NCBI GenBank assembly: GCA_934234185.1
Contig: CAKQHO010000111.1
Coordinates: 1-11,339 of the forward strand
Length of the DNA stretch: 11,339 nt
Reading direction: 5' to 3'
Origin: an uncultured Psychrobacillus sp.
GTDB lineage: Bacteria > Bacillota > Bacilli > Bacillales_A > Planococcaceae
The notes below the pieces were generated by a model. That model did no database searches, was not told the origin of the DNA, and saw only the letters and a list, made by a program, of their open reading frames with translations. The translations under genes and the position numbers were made by a program. Shown piece by piece: positions 1 through 6,088 of the stretch (its first letter is position 1; each line of letters opens with the position of its first letter).

Positions 1-104
1 GGCTTTACCAACATATTAATATCCTTCCTATCAGCTGCAGAAGTAGAATCAGAAAAACTTATTAGTAATACAAAAACTAGACACAATTTAGTTATTCTAC
101 TCAT
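1..104 (-). CDS. Secreted protein, N-terminus only (runs off left edge)
   Basis: The sequence shows an ATG at 104-102 behind a GGAGAGG ribosome binding site, and 34 codons open to the window edge. The N-terminus has Arg4 and Lys6, a hydrophobic core (about residues 8-17) and a Ser/Thr/Ala-rich stretch ending near T21-S-A-A24, a typical signal peptide with likely cleavage around residues 23-24. The mature protein would begin with Asp/Arg/Lys residues. Only the export signal is visible, so no function can be assigned. The gene lies 34 bases downstream of the VOC gene on the same strand and may be co-transcribed with it. Confidence 0.6.
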   Translation of the reverse strand, partial: MSRITKLCLVFVLLISFSDSTSAADRKDINMLVK

Positions 105-138
105 TAGTTTTCCTCTCCTCACATTTTGGATTTATAAA

Positions 139-519
139 TTAACTAAAACAAGAGCAAACCATTAAAATGTTACCGTCTGGATCCTTGAATGAAAATTCCT
201 CCAAATCAGGATATGAAATAATTTCAGTCATTATTTCTCCTCCCATTTCCTTTACATGCTGAAAGGCTTGCTGTATATCAATGGTACTAAAATTAAAAAG
301 TGGCTGATTGGAGGGGCTAAAATTATATTCTTCGTCAAAGCAATGATTATCAAGCGTAATCCCAGGTCGTCCCTCACCCATACTTAATGTGTAAATGGGA
401 CCTGAAAGCTTCTCTTGCTTCACTTCTATACCAAGTAACTCCCCATACCAACGCACCGAACGTTTCAAATCTGTTACATGAATAAAAATGGTATCTACCC
501 TATTTTCAATAGCTTTCAA
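139..519 (-). CDS. VOC (glyoxalase/bleomycin-resistance/dioxygenase) family protein
   Basis: This 126-aa protein has the size and pattern of a single vicinal-oxygen-chelate monomer made of two beta-alpha-beta-beta-beta halves. The first half starts with I11-F-I-H-V-T-D-L, where H14 is the usual first metal-ligand position, followed by the S21-V-R-W-Y-G-E-L-L-G helix motif. The second half starts near L74-F-N-F-S-T-I-D and closes with the hallmark F111-K-D-P-D-G-N motif (111-117). Such proteins bind a divalent metal and act as isomerases, dioxygenases or antibiotic-binding proteins, and the substrate cannot be read from sequence. The start is TTG (519-517), placed seven bases after GGAGG; no ATG competes. 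The family call is firm, the activity unknown. Confidence 0.85.
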   Translation of the reverse strand: MKAIENRVDTIFIHVTDLKRSVRWYGELLGIEVKQEKLSGPIYTLSMGEGRPGITLDNHCFDEEYNFSPSNQPLFNFSTIDIQQAFQHVKEMGGEIMTEIISYPDLEEFSFKDPDGNILMVCSCFS

Positions 520-559
520 AAAAACACCTCCATTATATGATCTGTCCTTTGCCCTGCCT

Positions 560-919
560 TTATCCTTCCAACATCGCCATATACGGGATTTCTTTCCCTT
601 CCAATATGGCGATGTAGAGAGGAGTATCTGTCTCGTAGATGATCGTCCCTACCGGTAAAATATTGGCTGTACCATCCTTATTGAGAAACGATTTAGTTGT
701 TTGTCTAGTTATCTCACAAAACTCTTTCCCAATGGTATAATCCTCCACCCATTCGTAATCTATTCCCTCTACATTCGCATAGACAATATCTTCATAATAA
801 AAGATATCGGCACTTTCTTCCTTTAAATAGTCTCTTGGCGTAGGGTTGCCAGTCGTCCCTGTACATCCACCTACTAAGAGACATACTACAAGTAATAGCA
901 TAAAAGCTTTGGTTTTCAA
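560..919 (-). CDS. Small lipoprotein of unknown function
   Basis: The 119-aa product begins with MKTKAF and a hydrophobic stretch ending in L15-V-G-G-C19, a clear lipobox. It should be diacylated at Cys19 by Lgt, cleaved by LspA and anchored on the outer face of the membrane. The mature part is acidic and aromatic (a cluster of Tyr, Asp and Glu around residues 30-65) and ends with two similar short peptides, Y-I-A-I-L-E-G and Y-M-A-M-L-E-G, whose DNA forms a perfect inverted repeat (see findings). The start codon is TTG (919-917), six bases after a strong AAAGGAGG. I recognise no family; it resembles the many small Bacillus lipoproteins without assigned function. It lies between the yneF terminator and the VOC gene. 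Confidence 0.75.
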   Translation of the reverse strand: MKTKAFMLLLVVCLLVGGCTGTTGNPTPRDYLKEESADIFYYEDIVYANVEGIDYEWVEDYTIGKEFCEITRQTTKSFLNKDGTANILPVGTIIYETDTPLYIAILEGKEIPYMAMLEG

Positions 920-963
920 CTTCCCCCTCCTTTTTCATTTATTTCCATATATATTTATTCCAC

Positions 964-994
964 AAAAAAACTGCATCTCCTTCTTGGAGTGCAG
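964..994 (-). terminator. Rho-independent terminator after yneF
   Basis: Arms CTGCA-T-CTCC (971-980) and GGAG-TGCAG (986-994) form a nine-pair stem with one bulge and a TTCTT loop. The A-run at 964-970 on the plus strand gives a seven-U tail on the minus-strand transcript. It lies 15 bases beyond the yneF stop codon and separates yneF from the lipoprotein gene. Confidence 0.85.
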
Positions 995-1008
995 TCATTT
1001 AGGCAAGC

Positions 1009-1230
1009 TTATTTCCCTTGCATCTTATTCATTTGGTTCATCATTTGTTTTACTTGTTTTTCAGATGGCTTACGACCCATTTGTGTCATCATCATGCGAA
1101 GCATTTGCTCATTGATCGGTGGGTTATCTTTTAGGTATTTCATCATATATTGACGTGCTCCGAAGAACCCTCCAACAAGACCAATAATTAAAGCAGCTAC
1201 GATTAGTATTATCCAACCCCATGTAGGCAT
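1009..1230 (-). CDS. yneF: YneF, UPF0154 small membrane protein
   Basis: The 73-aa product has one N-terminal transmembrane helix (about residues 5-24, rich in Ile, Leu, Gly and Ala), then G-A-R-Q-Y-M-M-K-Y-L and the conserved N-P-P-I-N-E-Q-M-L-R-M-M-M block, which is the UPF0154/YneF signature. The Met- and Lys-rich C-terminal tail is predicted cytoplasmic. Length matches the B. subtilis protein (about 72 aa). The biochemical role is not known. The ATG follows GGAGGAGAAATA. In B. subtilis the replication inhibitor gene sirA (yneE) sits between tkt and yneF; here nothing lies between them but terminator and promoter sequence. Confidence 0.95.
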   Translation of the reverse strand: MPTWGWIILIVAALIIGLVGGFFGARQYMMKYLKDNPPINEQMLRMMMTQMGRKPSEKQVKQMMNQMNKMQGK

Positions 1231-1281
1231 TATTTCTCCTCCTTTACGAATCTTGTCTACGTGTACAAGACACCACTGAAA

Positions 1282-1310
1282 ATTATACTATAGATTTTAT
1301 GTGCATTCTA
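1282..1310 (-). promoter_or_regulatory. Possible yneF promoter
   Basis: On the minus strand a perfect TATAAT (1287-1282) lies 17 bases after TAGAAT (1310-1305). The -10 is good and the -35 poor, so this is a candidate only. A 20-base imperfect palindrome with TCTTGT/ACAAGA arms (1251-1270) lies downstream, in the would-be leader. Confidence 0.4.
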
Positions 1311-1326
1311 TAGCGAAATTACAGTT

Positions 1327-1374
1327 GAAAAGCAATTCGAAGAACTTTTTTTCAAAGTTTTCGAATTGCTTTTC
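1327..1374 (-). terminator. Long hairpin terminator after tkt
   Basis: A perfect 15-base arm pair at 1327-1341 and 1360-1374 is extended inward by six more pairs past a one-base bulge. It begins nine bases after the tkt stop codon. The minus-strand copy ends in GCTTTTC, so the U-rich tail is partly inside the stem. It also reads as a hairpin on the plus strand. A terminator or mRNA 3'-end stabiliser for tkt is the likely role. Confidence 0.75.
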
Positions 1375-1382
1375 TATCTTCC

Positions 1383-3383
1383 TTATTTTTGAAGTAGATT
1401 TTTCATTTTCGAAACAATATTTTCAACTGAGAAGCCATATTCTTTCATGACAATCTCACCAGGTGCACTTGCACCGAATTTATCGATCGCAATTACGTCT
1501 CCCTCGAAGCCAACATATTTATGCCAGCCTAAAGATGAACCCATTTCAATCGCCAGTCGCTTAGTGATAGTAGAAGGTAAAACAGCGTTCTTATAAGCTG
1601 CATCCTGCTGTTCAAACAGGTCCCATGAAGGCATGGACACTACAGATACATGAATGCCCTCGCTTGCAAGCGCTTGTTGAGCTTCTACTGCAAGGCTAAC
1701 CTCAGAACCAGTAGCAAGTAAAATTCCTTCTGCATTTTCAGATGGGGAAACCACATAAGCACCTTTAGCAATTCCTTCTTTTGCTTTTTCAGCAGAACCT
1801 TTTAAAATCGGAAGGTTTTGTCTAGAAAGCACCAATGCAGTTGGTCTATTTTTAGAAGATACCGCATGCTTCCAAGCTTCTGCTGTTTCATTTGCATCAG
1901 CTGGTCGTAATACAGTAAGTCCCGGCATAGCGCGTAAGGAAGCTAAATGTTCAACAGGCTCGTGAGTTGGACCGTCTTCTCCTACTGCAATGCTATCGTG
2001 AGTGAATACATAAGTCACTGGCAATCCCATTAAAGCGGAAAGGCGAACTGCCGGGCGAACATAATCACTAAATACGAAGAATGTTCCACCGAATACATGA
2101 AGTCCACCATGGAGTGCCATACCATTTAATGCCGCTCCCATTGCAAACTCACGTACGCCAAACCAGATATTCTTTCCTGCATAATTATCAGAAGAGAAGT
2201 CTCCTACATTTTTCATTGCTGTTTTGTTAGAACCAGCTAAGTCTGCACTTCCACCGAAAAATGAAGGAAGATTTTGTACGATAGCGTTAATAGCATCGCC
2301 TGAAGCAGAACGTGTTGCAACAGAAGTACCCTCTTCATAGGATTTAAATGCCTCTGCAAAGTTATCAGGCATATCCCCAGAGATTGCTTGCTTCAGCATT
2401 GATGCTAGTTCAGGATATGCTGTTTCATATGCTGCAAATTTTTCATTCCAAGCTGATTCCTCTTGTACACCTAAGCGTTCAGAAGCTTCTTTAAATGTTT
2501 CATATACTTCTTCTGGTACATAGAAGTCTTCTTCGAACAACCATTTATACTCTTTTTTCGCTAAAAGAGTTTCCTCTTTTCCAAGCGGAGCACCGTGAAC
2601 ATCGGATTTTCCAGAACGGTTTGGTGAACCAAAACCAATAATAGTTTTTACTTCAATTAATGTTGGCTTGTCATTTTGTGATTTCGCCTTTTCAATAGCT
2701 GCTGAAATCTCTTGAATGTCATTTCCATCTTCTACAAAAATGTAGTTCCAACCATAAGATTCAAAGCGCTTTGCTGTATTTTCAGAGAAAGATTTGTGTA
2801 AATCTCCATCTAACGAAATATCATTGCTATCATATAAGACAATTAGTTTATCTAGTTTCAAGTGACCAGCTAATGAAATAGCCTCAGCTGCTACACCCTC
2901 CATTAAATCTCCATCGCCACAAAGTGCATACGTATAATGGTCGATTACGTCATGGCCTTCTTTGTTATAAGTTGCAGCCAGATGTGCTTCAGCCATTGCC
3001 ATTCCTACAGCCATTCCGATACCTTGTCCTAGTGGACCAGTCGTAGCCTCTACTCCAGCTGTGTGACCATATTCAGGATGTCCTGGAGTTTTAGAATTCC
3101 ATTGTCTGAAATTCTTGATTTCCTCCATTGGTAAACCATAGCCACCTAAGTGAAGCAAGCTATAAAGTAACATAGATCCGTGCCCTGCAGATAAAACAAA
3201 ACGGTCACGGTTAAACCAGTTAGGATTAGATGGGTTGTGGCGCATGTGCTTAGTCCATAATGTATAAGCCATTGGCGCTGCTCCCATCGGTAAACCTGGG
3301 TGACCTGAATTCGCTTTATCAATTGCATCAATAGATAAAGTTCGAATGGTTGTAATTGCTAACAAATCAGATTGTAACGACAT
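1383..3383 (-). CDS. tkt: Transketolase
   Basis: Transketolase moves two-carbon ketol units between sugar phosphates in the non-oxidative pentose phosphate pathway, using thiamine diphosphate and Mg/Ca in the cytoplasm. The 666-aa protein is full length for the family. Visible landmarks: S26-G-H-P-G (H28), S65-A-G-H-G (H68), the ThDP/metal motif G156-D-G-D-L-M-E-G with D187-S-N-D-I-S-L-D-G, F-G-G-S-A-D-L-A-G-S-N-K-T opening the pyrimidine domain, G-V-R-E-F-A-M-G with the catalytic Glu, and D-G-P-T-H-E-P. I choose the ATG at 3383 because the ATG nine bases upstream (3392) overlaps the GAGG ribosome binding site. The position between ynzC and yneF is the conserved Bacillus arrangement. Confidence 0.97.
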   Translation of the reverse strand: MSLQSDLLAITTIRTLSIDAIDKANSGHPGLPMGAAPMAYTLWTKHMRHNPSNPNWFNRDRFVLSAGHGSMLLYSLLHLGGYGLPMEEIKNFRQWNSKTPGHPEYGHTAGVEATTGPLGQGIGMAVGMAMAEAHLAATYNKEGHDVIDHYTYALCGDGDLMEGVAAEAISLAGHLKLDKLIVLYDSNDISLDGDLHKSFSENTAKRFESYGWNYIFVEDGNDIQEISAAIEKAKSQNDKPTLIEVKTIIGFGSPNRSGKSDVHGAPLGKEETLLAKKEYKWLFEEDFYVPEEVYETFKEASERLGVQEESAWNEKFAAYETAYPELASMLKQAISGDMPDNFAEAFKSYEEGTSVATRSASGDAINAIVQNLPSFFGGSADLAGSNKTAMKNVGDFSSDNYAGKNIWFGVREFAMGAALNGMALHGGLHVFGGTFFVFSDYVRPAVRLSALMGLPVTYVFTHDSIAVGEDGPTHEPVEHLASLRAMPGLTVLRPADANETAEAWKHAVSSKNRPTALVLSRQNLPILKGSAEKAKEGIAKGAYVVSPSENAEGILLATGSEVSLAVEAQQALASEGIHVSVVSMPSWDLFEQQDAAYKNAVLPSTITKRLAIEMGSSLGWHKYVGFEGDVIAIDKFGASAPGEIVMKEYGFSVENIVSKMKNLLQK

Positions 3384-3424
3384 AAATGACATCCTCTCGA
3401 TCTATAAATTTTTCCTATACCTCT

Positions 3425-3452
3425 AGTGTAACAACTATTTCTTGTTTATCAA
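3425..3452 (-). promoter_or_regulatory. Possible tkt promoter
   Basis: On the minus strand TTGATA (3452-3447) and TACACT (3430-3425) are 16 bases apart, about 40 bases before the tkt start. The match is moderate. A direct repeat TCAATGATT (3449-3457 and 3461-3469) lies at and just upstream of the -35. Confidence 0.4.
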
Positions 3453-3471
3453 TGATTAACTCAATGATTGA

Positions 3472-3705
3472 TTAATTCAGAAATTTATCTTCTTTTGCTT
3501 TTTTGACTTTCTCTGGTGTAATGTCATTGCCTTCTGGATCAATAACCTTCACACTTTCAATCGTGTCTCTCATCGTCGCACGAAATGTCTCCAGGTACTC
3601 TTTACGAAGCGCACTCTGTTCTTTTGCTTCTTCTATAGAAAGACCAACTGTTTTCGACTTTTTAGAGAGTTCACTGATTCTTGCTAATTTTACTTTACTT
3701 AACAT
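3472..3705 (-). CDS. ynzC: YnzC, DUF896/UPF0291 small protein
   Basis: From the ATG at 3705 the product is 77 aa, the same length as B. subtilis YnzC. It shows the family pattern: a helical hairpin starting L-S-K-V-K-L-A-R-I-S-E-L, an A-L-R-K-E-Y-L-E-T-F-R segment, then the conserved I-D-P-E-G-N-D-I-T-P-E-K-V and a charged tail. The family is a small cytoplasmic two-helix protein; its biochemical role is not established. The chosen ATG is eight bases after AAGGA. Two further in-frame starts upstream (3714 and 3753) overlap the ribosome binding site or the yneB terminator and are unlikely. In B. subtilis ynzC is the third gene of the LexA-controlled yneA operon; here a terminator separates it from yneB. 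Confidence 0.92.
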   Translation of the reverse strand: MLSKVKLARISELSKKSKTVGLSIEEAKEQSALRKEYLETFRATMRDTIESVKVIDPEGNDITPEKVKKAKEDKFLN

Positions 3706-3743
3706 GTCTTTCATCCTTTCCGTTATCCTTATATAAAGGTATG

Positions 3744-3783
3744 AAAAAAACACACAGAGTGCAAGTGTTTACTCTCTGTGTGT
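3744..3783 (-). terminator. Terminator overlapping the 3' end of yneB
   Basis: Perfect ten-base arms ACACACAGAG (3750-3759) and CTCTGTGTGT (3774-3783) are followed, on the minus strand, by seven U residues (plus-strand A-run 3744-3750). The upstream arm is inside the last codons of yneB (stop at 3771-3769). It lies between yneB and ynzC and should reduce read-through. Confidence 0.8.
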
Positions 3784-4416
3784 CTCTAAATATTCTATAA
3801 ACCTTCTATGTACAGTGGCCTTACTTATTGTAAAACCTAGTCCATTGAGCGTAGAGGCAATCTCCTCATATGTCATACTAGCCTTACGTAAGCGGACAAT
3901 TTCTTCTATCGGTACGTCAATTCTTTCTCTACCCTCTGGGTTTCCACGAGTCTTTAAATTCTTTTCAGGACGATAGCCTTTGGAGATGGCTCTTTTCATC
4001 CCTCGTTTGATTTTTGCATTATGAATCTTTCTTTGATACTCCTCCACCAACGCTAAAATCTCTAAAAGCATGGAATCCATTTCATTTAAATTTATCGTAC
4101 CTTTGTCTTGTAGAGTATAAACGGTAGTATTGGTTTTTTGAAGAAGATGCAATACTGCCATCCTTCCATTCCCTCTGCCAATTCTAGTCTCATCTTGGAC
4201 AAAGACCGCCTCAATATGATGGTCTTTAATAAATGTGAGCATTTCTAATAAGCCATCTCGCTCTACATCATAGCCACTATGCTGATCAGAGAAAACTTCC
4301 ACTACCTGAAATCCTTTGCTATCCGCGAACTCTTTTAGCTCCTCCTCTTGTCTAACCAAAGAGGTTTCTTGAGTAGATTTGTCCGTGCTAACTCGGCAGT
4401 AAATGACAGATTTCAT
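3769..4416 (-). CDS. yneB: YneB, small serine recombinase (resolvase/invertase type)
   Basis: This 215-aa protein has an N-terminal resolvase catalytic domain: V4-I-Y-C-R-V-S-T-D with nucleophile S10 and R8, then V-F-V-Q-D-E-T-R-I-G-R-G holding the conserved arginines, and the long helix after E-Y-Q-R-K-I. A C-terminal helix-turn-helix follows (I-V-R-L-R-K-A-S-M-T-Y-E-E-I-A-S-T-L-N, then T-I-S-K-A-T-V-H-R-R-F). The fold implies site-specific DNA cleavage, but no target is known for chromosomal YneB. Its ATG overlaps the yneA stop as ATGA (4416-4413), so it is translationally coupled and part of the LexA regulon. It is the same gene as in the B. subtilis yneA operon, not part of the nearby prophage. 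Confidence 0.93.
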   Translation of the reverse strand: MKSVIYCRVSTDKSTQETSLVRQEEELKEFADSKGFQVVEVFSDQHSGYDVERDGLLEMLTFIKDHHIEAVFVQDETRIGRGNGRMAVLHLLQKTNTTVYTLQDKGTINLNEMDSMLLEILALVEEYQRKIHNAKIKRGMKRAISKGYRPEKNLKTRGNPEGRERIDVPIEEIVRLRKASMTYEEIASTLNGLGFTISKATVHRRFIEYLETHRE

Positions 4417-4739
4417 TGTTCAGAACCTGCGATTTCCGTCTCATTTGTAAGAATATAATTATGTTCATCGTTTATACTAGGTATTCTCAAATCATAACCA
4501 GCCTTTATAGTAGAAGTTTGTAATTGATTCAATTCTATCACCTTATCAATCCATTCACTAGTAGATTGAGTCGTAGCATATTTGTTTGCGAGGCTCCAAA
4601 GATTGTCTCCATGCTCTATAGTTATTACCTGCTCTTCTTCGCTTGAAAAAGCATGAGAGAAGCTAAATATAATGGTAAAAGATATACTTGCAAATAGAAA
4701 AAGTGCGATAAAATAATTGTTTTTTAACCAAGTTTTCAT
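4413..4739 (-). CDS. yneA: YneA, LysM-containing SOS cell-division inhibitor
   Basis: YneA delays septation during the SOS response in Bacillus, acting late at the divisome from the outer face of the membrane. From the ATG at 4739 the product is 108 aa (about 105 in B. subtilis): a basic start M-K-T-W-L-K, one transmembrane helix (about 9-30), then a LysM domain (about 38-87) with V-I-T-I-E-H-G-D-N-L-W-S-L-A and a closing A-G-Y-D-L-R-I-P. The start 25 codons further upstream is rejected because it would cover the -10 element and two LexA boxes; GGAGG seven bases before 4739 decides it. First gene of yneA-yneB and divergent from lexA. Known members are quickly degraded; the sequence does not show how. 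Confidence 0.93.
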   Translation of the reverse strand: MKTWLKNNYFIALFLFASISFTIIFSFSHAFSSEEEQVITIEHGDNLWSLANKYATTQSTSEWIDKVIELNQLQTSTIKAGYDLRIPSINDEHNYILTNETEIAGSEQ

Positions 4740-4757
4740 AAAATAACCTCCATAAAT

Positions 4758-4784
4758 AGAATACCTGTTCGGAATGTATGTTCT
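4758..4784. promoter_or_regulatory. Two abutting LexA boxes at the start of the yneA transcript
   Basis: AGAATACCTGTTCG (4758-4771) and GGAATGTATGTTCT (4771-4784) each match GAAC-N4-GTTC with one mismatch in the first half (GAAT). Their centres are 13 bases apart, just over one helical turn, and they lie immediately downstream of the yneA -10 element. Confidence 0.75.
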
Positions 4785-4785
4785 A

Positions 4786-4814
4786 ATAATAATACGAACA
4801 CTTGTTTTTGTCAA
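4786..4814 (-). promoter_or_regulatory. yneA promoter
   Basis: On the minus strand a perfect TTGACA (4814-4809) and TATTAT (4791-4786) are exactly 17 bases apart. This is a strong sigma-A promoter and would need tight repression. A LexA box fills the spacer. Confidence 0.85.
4795..4808. promoter_or_regulatory. LexA box in the yneA promoter spacer
   Basis: CGAACACTTGTTTT matches the CGAAC-N4-GTTCG consensus with changes only in the last bases. It sits between the -35 and -10 of the yneA promoter, where LexA binding would block RNA polymerase directly. Confidence 0.85.
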
Positions 4815-4822
4815 CGGTTATT

Positions 4823-4836
4823 AGAACCTATGTTTG
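4823..4836. promoter_or_regulatory. LexA box at the lexA -35 (autoregulation)
   Basis: AGAACCTATGTTTG matches GAAC-N4-GTTC with one mismatch and overlaps the first bases of the lexA -35 element. Confidence 0.85.
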
Positions 4837-4862
4837 CATTATATTCATGACACTGGTATACT
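4834..4862 (+). promoter_or_regulatory. lexA promoter
   Basis: TTGCAT (4834-4839) and TATACT (4857-4862) are 17 bases apart, with a TG extended -10 at 4854-4855. Transcription should start near 4869, about 44 bases before the lexA start codon. Confidence 0.85.
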
Positions 4863-4912
4863 ATTAATTAAGAAATAATAGCAGGGAAAGATTACTAAAA
4901 GAGGTGAACCAA

Positions 4913-5533
4913 TTGAAGAAAGCGTCCAAGAGACAGGAAGATATTCTAGCATTTATTAAAGAGGAAGTACGAAAAAAAGGTTATCCGCCATCCGTACGAG
5001 AAATTGGGGAAGCTGTTGGACTAGCTTCAAGCTCTACCGTGCATGGGCATTTAGCTAGGCTTGAGAGCAAAGGATTAATCCGACGAGATCCTACGAAGCC
5101 TCGTGCCATTGAGATATTGGATGGTTTAGAGGAAGCCGTGGAAAGACAAGGAGTTGTTCATGTACCATTAGTTGGGAAAGTAACAGCTGGTTTGCCTATC
5201 ACTGCTATAGAGAACGTAGAAGAATTCTTCCCTCTCCCTGCTACATTTGGAACTTCTGACGACCATCTGTTTATGCTAGAAATTATGGGCGATAGTATGA
5301 TTGAAGCAGGAATTCTGAATGGAGATTATGTTGTGGTTAAGCAGCAGCAATCTGCTAATAATGGAGATATTGTGGTAGCGATGACCGAGGAAGATGAGGC
5401 TACTGTAAAACGTTTCTTCAAGGAGAAGTCTTTCTTCCGATTACAGCCAGAGAACTCATCTATGGACCCGATTATTGTGGATCAGGTATCTATTCTTGGG
5501 AAAGTAGTTGGGGTTTATCGCCATATCCATTAA
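4913..5533 (+). CDS. lexA: LexA, SOS repressor (DinR)
   Basis: LexA binds GAAC-N4-GTTC boxes as a dimer and cuts itself when RecA filaments form on damaged DNA. The 206-aa product aligns end to end with B. subtilis LexA (205 aa). The winged HTH covers about 1-70, with Y24-P-P-S-V-R-E-I-G-E-A-V-G-L and S39-S-S-T-V-H. The self-cleavage site is A92-G93 in G-K-V-T-A-G. The catalytic dyad is S128 (M-G-D-S-M) and K166 (E-A-T-V-K-R). I use the TTG at 4913 rather than the GTG at 4904, because the GTG is part of the GAGGTGA ribosome binding site and the TTG gives the family N-terminus K-K-A-S-K-R-Q. Autoregulated through the box at 4823-4836. Confidence 0.98.
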   Translation: MKKASKRQEDILAFIKEEVRKKGYPPSVREIGEAVGLASSSTVHGHLARLESKGLIRRDPTKPRAIEILDGLEEAVERQGVVHVPLVGKVTAGLPITAIENVEEFFPLPATFGTSDDHLFMLEIMGDSMIEAGILNGDYVVVKQQQSANNGDIVVAMTEEDEATVKRFFKEKSFFRLQPENSSMDPIIVDQVSILGKVVGVYRHIH

Positions 5534-5539
5534 TTTATA

Positions 5540-5568
5540 TTGACATTAACTGAAATAACACGTAAGAT
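5540..5568 (+). promoter_or_regulatory. Candidate promoter just after lexA
   Basis: A perfect TTGACA (5540-5545) and TAAGAT (5563-5568, four of six) are 17 bases apart, beginning seven bases after the lexA stop codon. No gene follows on the plus strand before the terminator, so it could drive a small RNA. Confidence 0.45.
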
Positions 5569-5574
5569 GCTTAA

Positions 5575-5668
5575 GAGCCGATATCACATCTAAACGAAAA
5601 GTGGACATTTCTGTTTAGATCAGTACCCCCCTTTGCTATATGCTGAGGGGGGTTGTTTAATTTTATTT
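5575..5668 (+). ncRNA. Candidate small RNA between lexA and the convergent gene
   Basis: From the promoter at 5540-5568 a transcript of about 90 bases would contain a hairpin with ATCTAAAC/GTTTAGAT arms (5588-5620) and end at the C6/G6 terminator (5626-5652) with its U-rich tail. Its 3' half is antisense to the end of the convergent gene. The alternative is that this is only the lexA 3' UTR. The structure is seen; expression is inference. Confidence 0.3.
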
Positions 5669-6042
5669 TCGTATTCATCTCTCGGTATTACACTCATGCT
5701 CTGTAACATTCCTTTTGCATCCTCACTTAAATAATGAGTAATATGATCACGAGCCCACAAATTTGTATTAGCCTTCACAATCTCTCTTATGCCTCTAATA
5801 TCGAATTTATTTGCATACATATTAATCGTATAAAAAACATTAATATCTTTTCTTGTAAGGGTGGGTAAAAACCCCTCATCTTTCTGTTTAATCAGCTCAT
5901 ATAATTCGCTACCCGTTTTATGAAGATCTTTTTTGCTTCTCTCTAGACTATGTAAATTCTCCTCTATTCCTCGAACGGCAGATACAAAATCTAATTTTTC
6001 GAGAAAGGAATTAATATTGACAACGACATCTTGATTTTTCAT
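5620..6042 (-). CDS. Hypothetical cytoplasmic protein, 140 aa
   Basis: I do not recognise this family. The product is soluble, without signal peptide or membrane segment. Residues about 15-55 look like a heptad-rich coiled coil (L-E-K-L-D-F-V, E-E-N-L-H-S-L-E-R-S-K-K-D-L, E-L-Y-E-L-I-K-Q), and residues 60-115 form a mixed helical region with Y71-T-I-N-M-Y-A-N-K-F-D-I-R-G-I-R. The C-terminal tail (Q-P-P-S-A-Y-S-K-G-G-Y) is encoded by the DNA that forms a terminator on the other strand. The ATG follows GGAGGAAAAAG. It is convergent with lexA and has a possible sigma-B-like promoter (see findings). No SOS box is visible upstream, so a damage-response role should not be assumed from its position. 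Confidence 0.7.
   Translation of the reverse strand: MKNQDVVVNINSFLEKLDFVSAVRGIEENLHSLERSKKDLHKTGSELYELIKQKDEGFLPTLTRKDINVFYTINMYANKFDIRGIREIVKANTNLWARDHITHYLSEDAKGMLQSMSVIPRDEYENKIKQPPSAYSKGGY
5626..5668 (+). terminator. Terminator for lexA, inside the convergent gene
   Basis: CCCCCC (5626-5631) pairs with GGGGGG (5647-5652), with GC/GC pairs possible inside the loop. A T-rich tail (TTGTTTAATTTTATTTT) follows on the plus strand. It lies wholly within the last codons of the gene at 5620-6042. The tail is not a pure T-run, so efficiency is uncertain. Confidence 0.65.
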
Positions 6043-6065
6043 CTTTTTCCTCCTAGCACCAAGGC

Positions 6066-6080
6066 TACCTTATTAAGGTA
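6066..6080. repeat. Perfect 15-base palindrome upstream of the 5620-6042 gene
   Basis: TACCTTATTAAGGTA is a perfect inverted repeat around a central T, about 24 bases before the start codon and just downstream of the possible promoter. It could be an operator or a leader hairpin. Confidence 0.5.
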
Positions 6081-6088
6081 ATATTCCT

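Noticed and set aside
846..1115. Plus-strand open frame of 89 codons
   Set aside because: It is antisense to the lipoprotein start and yneF, crosses the yneF terminator and has no ribosome binding site.
3146..3331. Second minus-strand frame inside tkt
   Set aside because: It overlaps the conserved transketolase N-terminal domain in another frame and has no start signal of its own.
3503..3736. Plus-strand open frame of 77 codons
   Set aside because: It is the antisense shadow of ynzC, which has clear family motifs.
3769..4416. yneB as an integrase or resolvase of the neighbouring prophage
   Set aside because: Its position and ATGA coupling to yneA match the conserved chromosomal SOS operon, so it is a host gene.
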